Assembly (NCBI GenBank): GCA_902797065.1
Contig: CADBRK010000021.1
Span: 1 to 9,540, forward strand
DNA length: 9,540 nt
Direction of reading: 5' to 3'
From: an uncultured Ruminococcus sp.
GTDB taxonomy: Bacteria; Bacillota; Clostridia; Oscillospirales; Acutalibacteraceae
The position numbers and the translations under genes are program-made. The notes under the pieces are model-generated. The model was not told the DNA's origin, ran no database searches, and worked only from the letters and a program-made list of their open reading frames with translations. This document shows positions 7,680-9,540 of this stretch, in pieces (the first letter of the stretch is position 1; the number at the start of each line of letters is the position of its first letter).

Positions 7680-7992
7680 ATTTTCTTTTTTTGGGAGCAG
7701 GCAGCTCGTCACGCATAGTTTCGAGCAGCTTTTTCAGGAACTCCCTGTCATCAAGATTGTCAACAAGCAGCATTTCTTTTGCGCCCTCATACGGCAGCTG
7801 TGTATCTGCGTCGGGCATCATAGCCTTTGCGGACTTCGTCGGCTTAACGAGAAAGCGATCGTCATAAATACCGCCGACGACCTTTCCGCCGCAGTAGATG
7901 ATATATTCGCCCATCATCGCACGATGTGATATATCATCTGTTTCGGAGAGCTGCTCCAGTATAAAATTTAAGTATTCTTTGCTTGACGCCAT
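7678..7992 (-). CDS. TfoX N-terminal domain family protein
   Basis: A 104-residue protein that matches the TfoX_N family over its whole length. Recognisable pieces are RAMMGEYIIY (about 24-33), GGIYDDRFLVKPT (about 40-52), LPYEGAKEMLLVDN and a final basic tail PAPKKRK. TfoX/Sxy is a competence regulator in gamma-proteobacteria, but there it has N- and C-terminal domains. This protein has only the N-terminal one, as is common in Firmicutes, where the role is not established, so competence should not be assumed. The start ATG (7990-7992) has a GGGGG-type ribosome binding site at 7999-8003, inside the 15-nt gap after the hydrolase stop codon, which indicates co-transcription with the hydrolase. 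Family assignment is confident; function is unknown. Confidence 0.9.
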   Translation of the reverse strand: MASSKEYLNFILEQLSETDDISHRAMMGEYIIYCGGKVVGGIYDDRFLVKPTKSAKAMMPDADTQLPYEGAKEMLLVDNLDDREFLKKLLETMRDELPAPKKRK

Positions 7993-8007
7993 AATTATCC
8001 CCCTTCT

Positions 8008-8823
8008 TCACAACGAAGAAACAAGCTTTTCAATCAGACGGCTGACCTCTTCCGGTGCGTCTGTATTTGAATTATGGCCTGCGCCTTTTATCCATTCGAT
8101 AGGTATTCCCGTCTCTCTGTGCCACGCTTTGTTGTATCTGATACACGATCCGGCATGATCCTTCTCGCCGCATATGAGAAGAGCAGGGCACTTGATCTCA
8201 TATGGCAGATCTGCCTCGAACGACTCGGCAAGCATTTTAAATCCATGCCCCGACAGTTTTGCATACCGCTCCTTGTCGCCGTTGTACACCATCATTATAT
8301 CATGCATGAGCTTTCGTCCGTACTCGGTCTCCGCAACGCCGTTCGTGCCTGATTTCAGCAGCGATTTCCACGGGTAATGACGGTACACAGGCTCCATTCT
8401 CTTCAAAAGCCATATCTCCGCCGCCGTGACATACCGCCTTTGCAGCGGGGCGGAATCAACGGAAACAAAGCCTTTCAGTTTATCGCCGTACAGCTGCGAG
8501 TACATCTGACCCACATATCCGCCCATTGACTGCCCGATTATTACGGGATCATCAAAGCCTTCGGACTTTAGTATCTCATTAAGCCACTTTGCCTTATCCT
8601 CTAATGTAAAATCAAATTCAAACGGCCAAGAAGCTGCATGCCCGGGTGCGTCCCACACGAAAACGGGATACTTGCCTTTAAAGTACGCGATCTGCTTATC
8701 AAATAATCTATGATCCGCAGTAAGCCCGGGGAGAAATATAAGCTGACGATCTTTGCAGACCGCCGATGTATCGACCCAATAATGAATGATACCGCACCGT
8801 GTTTTATATGTTTTTTCCTGCAT
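8008..8823 (-). CDS. Alpha/beta-fold hydrolase
   Basis: A 271-residue cytoplasmic enzyme of the alpha/beta hydrolase superfamily. The nucleophile elbow is GQSMGG with Ser99; the likely catalytic acid is Asp222 in CGEKDH and the base His250 in GAGHNS. The PGL segment at 32-34 sits where the oxyanion-hole motif belongs, and FVWDAPGHAAS at 55-65 is the usual strand before the elbow. No signal peptide or membrane segment is seen. The length fits a simple esterase/lipase-like or C-C hydrolase; the substrate cannot be told. The start is ATG 8821-8823, chosen for its GAGGTG ribosome binding site. A longer in-frame start at 8937 would translate a GC-rich hairpin block and is unlikely. It is the first gene of an operon with the TfoX_N gene; no good promoter lies between it and the mobile element upstream. 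Confidence 0.92.
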   Translation of the reverse strand: MQEKTYKTRCGIIHYWVDTSAVCKDRQLIFLPGLTADHRLFDKQIAYFKGKYPVFVWDAPGHAASWPFEFDFTLEDKAKWLNEILKSEGFDDPVIIGQSMGGYVGQMYSQLYGDKLKGFVSVDSAPLQRRYVTAAEIWLLKRMEPVYRHYPWKSLLKSGTNGVAETEYGRKLMHDIMMVYNGDKERYAKLSGHGFKMLAESFEADLPYEIKCPALLICGEKDHAGSCIRYNKAWHRETGIPIEWIKGAGHNSNTDAPEEVSRLIEKLVSSL

Positions 8824-8829
8824 AGAGAT

Positions 8830-8835
8830 CACCTC
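8830..8835 (-). promoter_or_regulatory. Ribosome binding site of the hydrolase gene
   Basis: GAGGTG on the minus strand ends 6 nt before the ATG at 8823. It fixes the start and shows that the native leader is intact to at least 8835. The first base of the upstream structured element (8849) is only 13 nt away. Confidence 0.8.
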
Positions 8836-8848
8836 GTTTAACCTAACC

Positions 8849-8977
8849 GGCAAGAAGTCCCCCGGGTCTCGCCTGCCGTCGGGGACGGTTCCCAACCGGC
8901 TCGGTCGGTGATGTTGCCTTATGGCAACGTCTGCCACCGGCAGACCGCACCCTCTATAGGCGGCGGGATGAATTGCC
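8849..8977 (+). other. Structured 5' element of the tnpB locus (multi-branched fold)
   Basis: GGCAAGAAGTCCC (8849-8861) pairs with GGGATGAATTGCC (8965-8977): five base pairs, a symmetric GAA/GAA internal loop (8854-8856 with 8970-8972), a G-T wobble, then four more pairs. Inside lie CGGTT/AACCG (8886-8890, 8894-8898), GTTGCC/GGCAAC (8913-8918, 8923-8928) and GTCTGCC/GGCAGAC (8929-8935, 8939-8945). Alternative pairings exist: CCGTC/GACGG (8876-8880, 8884-8888), and CGGTC/GACCG with GGTG/CACC around the middle hairpin. The G-A pairs of the internal loop form only in the plus strand. It may be a transposon end recognised as single-stranded DNA, or an RNA related to omega RNAs. Pairings were read by eye. 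Confidence 0.65.
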
Positions 8978-8978
8978 C

Positions 8979-8995
8979 TTCAGCCGTAGGCTGAA
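8979..8995 (+). other. Perfect 7-bp hairpin upstream of the tnpB promoter
   Basis: TTCAGCC (8979-8985), loop GTA, GGCTGAA (8989-8995). It begins 2 nt after the closing helix of the structured element and ends 6 nt before the -35 box. A hairpin like this is what TnpA of IS200/IS605 elements binds at the left end, but it could equally be the last arm of the larger fold. Confidence 0.7.
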
Positions 8996-9001
8996 TTATC
9001 A

Positions 9002-9030
9002 TTGACTATGATTCCATTATATGCTATGCT
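9002..9030 (+). promoter_or_regulatory. Promoter of tnpB
   Basis: TTGACT (9002-9007), a 17-nt spacer and TATGCT (9025-9030), with TG at 9022-9023 giving an extended -10. Predicted transcription starts near 9037, about 17 nt before the tnpB ATG. A transcript from here excludes the upstream hairpins, so any RNA containing them needs another promoter. Confidence 0.65.
9016..9021 (-). promoter_or_regulatory. Possible divergent -10 box towards the hydrolase
   Basis: The minus strand reads a perfect TATAAT here, inside the spacer of the tnpB promoter. At 16-18 nt upstream I find only poor -35 matches and no extended -10. If active it would transcribe leftward through all the hairpins into the hydrolase operon, giving a leader of nearly 190 nt. 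Confidence 0.25.
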
Positions 9031-9053
9031 TTAGAACAAAGTGGTGAGCAAAG

Positions 9054-9540
9054 ATGAACAAAGCCTACAAATTCAGAATCTATCCGAACAGCGAACAGAA
9101 GATTATGTTTGCAAAGACATTCGGTTGTGTAAGATTCATATACAATCGAATGTTAGCTGATAAAATAGAATACTACAACAAATACCAAAAGAAGCTGAAC
9201 AATACTCCCGCACAGTACAAATCTGAATTTGAGTGGCTAAAAGAAGTTGACAGTCTTGCTCTTGCAAATGCACAATTAAATCTGCAAAGTGCATATAACA
9301 ACTTTTTCAGAGATAAAAAAGTGGGTTTTCCGAAATACAAATCAAAGAAGAGCAATAAGCATAGCTACACAACAAACTTTGTGAACGGAAATATTATCAT
9401 TCAAAACAGAATGATAAAGCTCCCAAAAGTAGGATTTGTGAAAATGAAACAGCACCGTACAATTCCCGAAAACTACAAATTGAAGTCCGTAACTATAAGT
9501 AAAAATGCAAGCGAAAAGTATTATGTGAGTATTCTGTTTG
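9054..9540 (+). CDS. tnpB: TnpB (IS200/IS605 OrfB-family RNA-guided nuclease), 5' part
   Basis: The first 162 residues are in the window; the frame is open to the end, so the gene continues beyond 9540. The N-terminus MNKAYKFRIYPNSEQ and GCVRFIYNRML (24-34) form the helix-turn-helix OrfB_IS605 start. LALANAQLNLQSAYNNFF (68-85), GFPKYKSKK (91-99), IKLPKVGFVKMKQHR (121-135) and SVTISKNASEKYYVSI (145-160) are typical of the following OrfB domain. The RuvC catalytic Asp/Glu residues and zinc finger would lie in the missing part, so activity cannot be judged. TnpB proteins cut DNA guided by an omega RNA from the element's right end and help keep the transposon in place. The ATG at 9054 follows GGTGAG (9043-9048) by 5 nt. 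The gene is AT-rich and Lys-rich compared with its neighbours, in keeping with transfer. Confidence 0.93.
   Translation, partial: MNKAYKFRIYPNSEQKIMFAKTFGCVRFIYNRMLADKIEYYNKYQKKLNNTPAQYKSEFEWLKEVDSLALANAQLNLQSAYNNFFRDKKVGFPKYKSKKSNKHSYTTNFVNGNIIIQNRMIKLPKVGFVKMKQHRTIPENYKLKSVTISKNASEKYYVSILF

Larger units (their letters stand above)
8849..9540 (+). mobile_element. IS200/IS605-type element (tnpB-containing), left part, cut by the window end
   Basis: A tnpB gene is preceded by an intricate set of hairpins and its own promoter. IS200/IS605 elements lack inverted terminal repeats and use subterminal hairpins, which fits. No tnpA is seen between the hydrolase and tnpB, so this may be an IS1341-like (tnpB-only) element that depends on TnpA supplied elsewhere, unless tnpA lies downstream. 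The left boundary is inferred to fall between 8836 (hydrolase ribosome binding site) and 8849 (first paired base). The tnpB part is visibly more AT-rich than the neighbouring genes. Confidence 0.75.

Noticed and set aside
8824..8937. N-terminal extension of the hydrolase to an ATG at 8937
   Set aside because: The extra 38 residues translate GC-rich hairpin DNA, are not hydrolase-like, and bypass the good ribosome binding site before 8823.
9054..9540. IscB/IsrB instead of TnpB, suggested by the structured element lying 5' of the gene
   Set aside because: The N-terminus (FRIYPNSEQ, GCVRFIYN, GFPKYKSKK) is that of the OrfB/TnpB family; no IscB-type PLMP start is seen.

Overview
The window looks like accessory DNA from a gut-type Clostridia bacterium, most likely Ruminococcus or a close relative (Oscillospiraceae). 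The case rests on a very large secreted BspA-type leucine-rich-repeat protein with Thr-Asp linkers and a C-terminal type I dockerin, AGGAG-type ribosome binding sites, and a TfoX_N/hydrolase gene pair of Firmicutes type. The genus is inferred from architecture and style, not from a marker gene.

Layout. Positions 1-562 are non-coding and full of short repeats: a 42-nt palindromic repeat in two copies, a ~54-nt repeat in two copies, a cluster of TACGCA hexamers and two terminator-like hairpins. A good promoter (563-591) and ribosome binding site (614-620) lead into one giant gene, 629-7618 (+), encoding a 2329-residue exported protein. Its parts are a signal peptide, an N-terminal beta domain, about 55 LRR_5 repeats in four capped super-modules, a small beta domain, a Thr-Asp linker, two copies of a ~100-residue beta domain and a dockerin. 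It has no sortase motif or membrane anchor, so the dockerin is the obvious route to surface display, through a cohesin encoded elsewhere.

A strong bidirectional terminator (7638-7679) separates this gene from a converging two-gene operon on the minus strand: an alpha/beta hydrolase (8008-8823) followed after 15 nt by a TfoX N-terminal-domain protein (7678-7992).

Just upstream of the hydrolase begins an IS200/IS605-type element reading rightward: a compact, highly base-paired DNA/RNA structure (8849-8977), another perfect hairpin (8979-8995), an extended -10 promoter (9002-9030) and the 5' part of a tnpB gene (9054 to the window end). No tnpA lies on this side. The structured block 5' of tnpB, with a long-range closing helix containing a symmetric GAA/GAA internal loop, is the least explained thing in the window. 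The element also sits where the hydrolase promoter should be.
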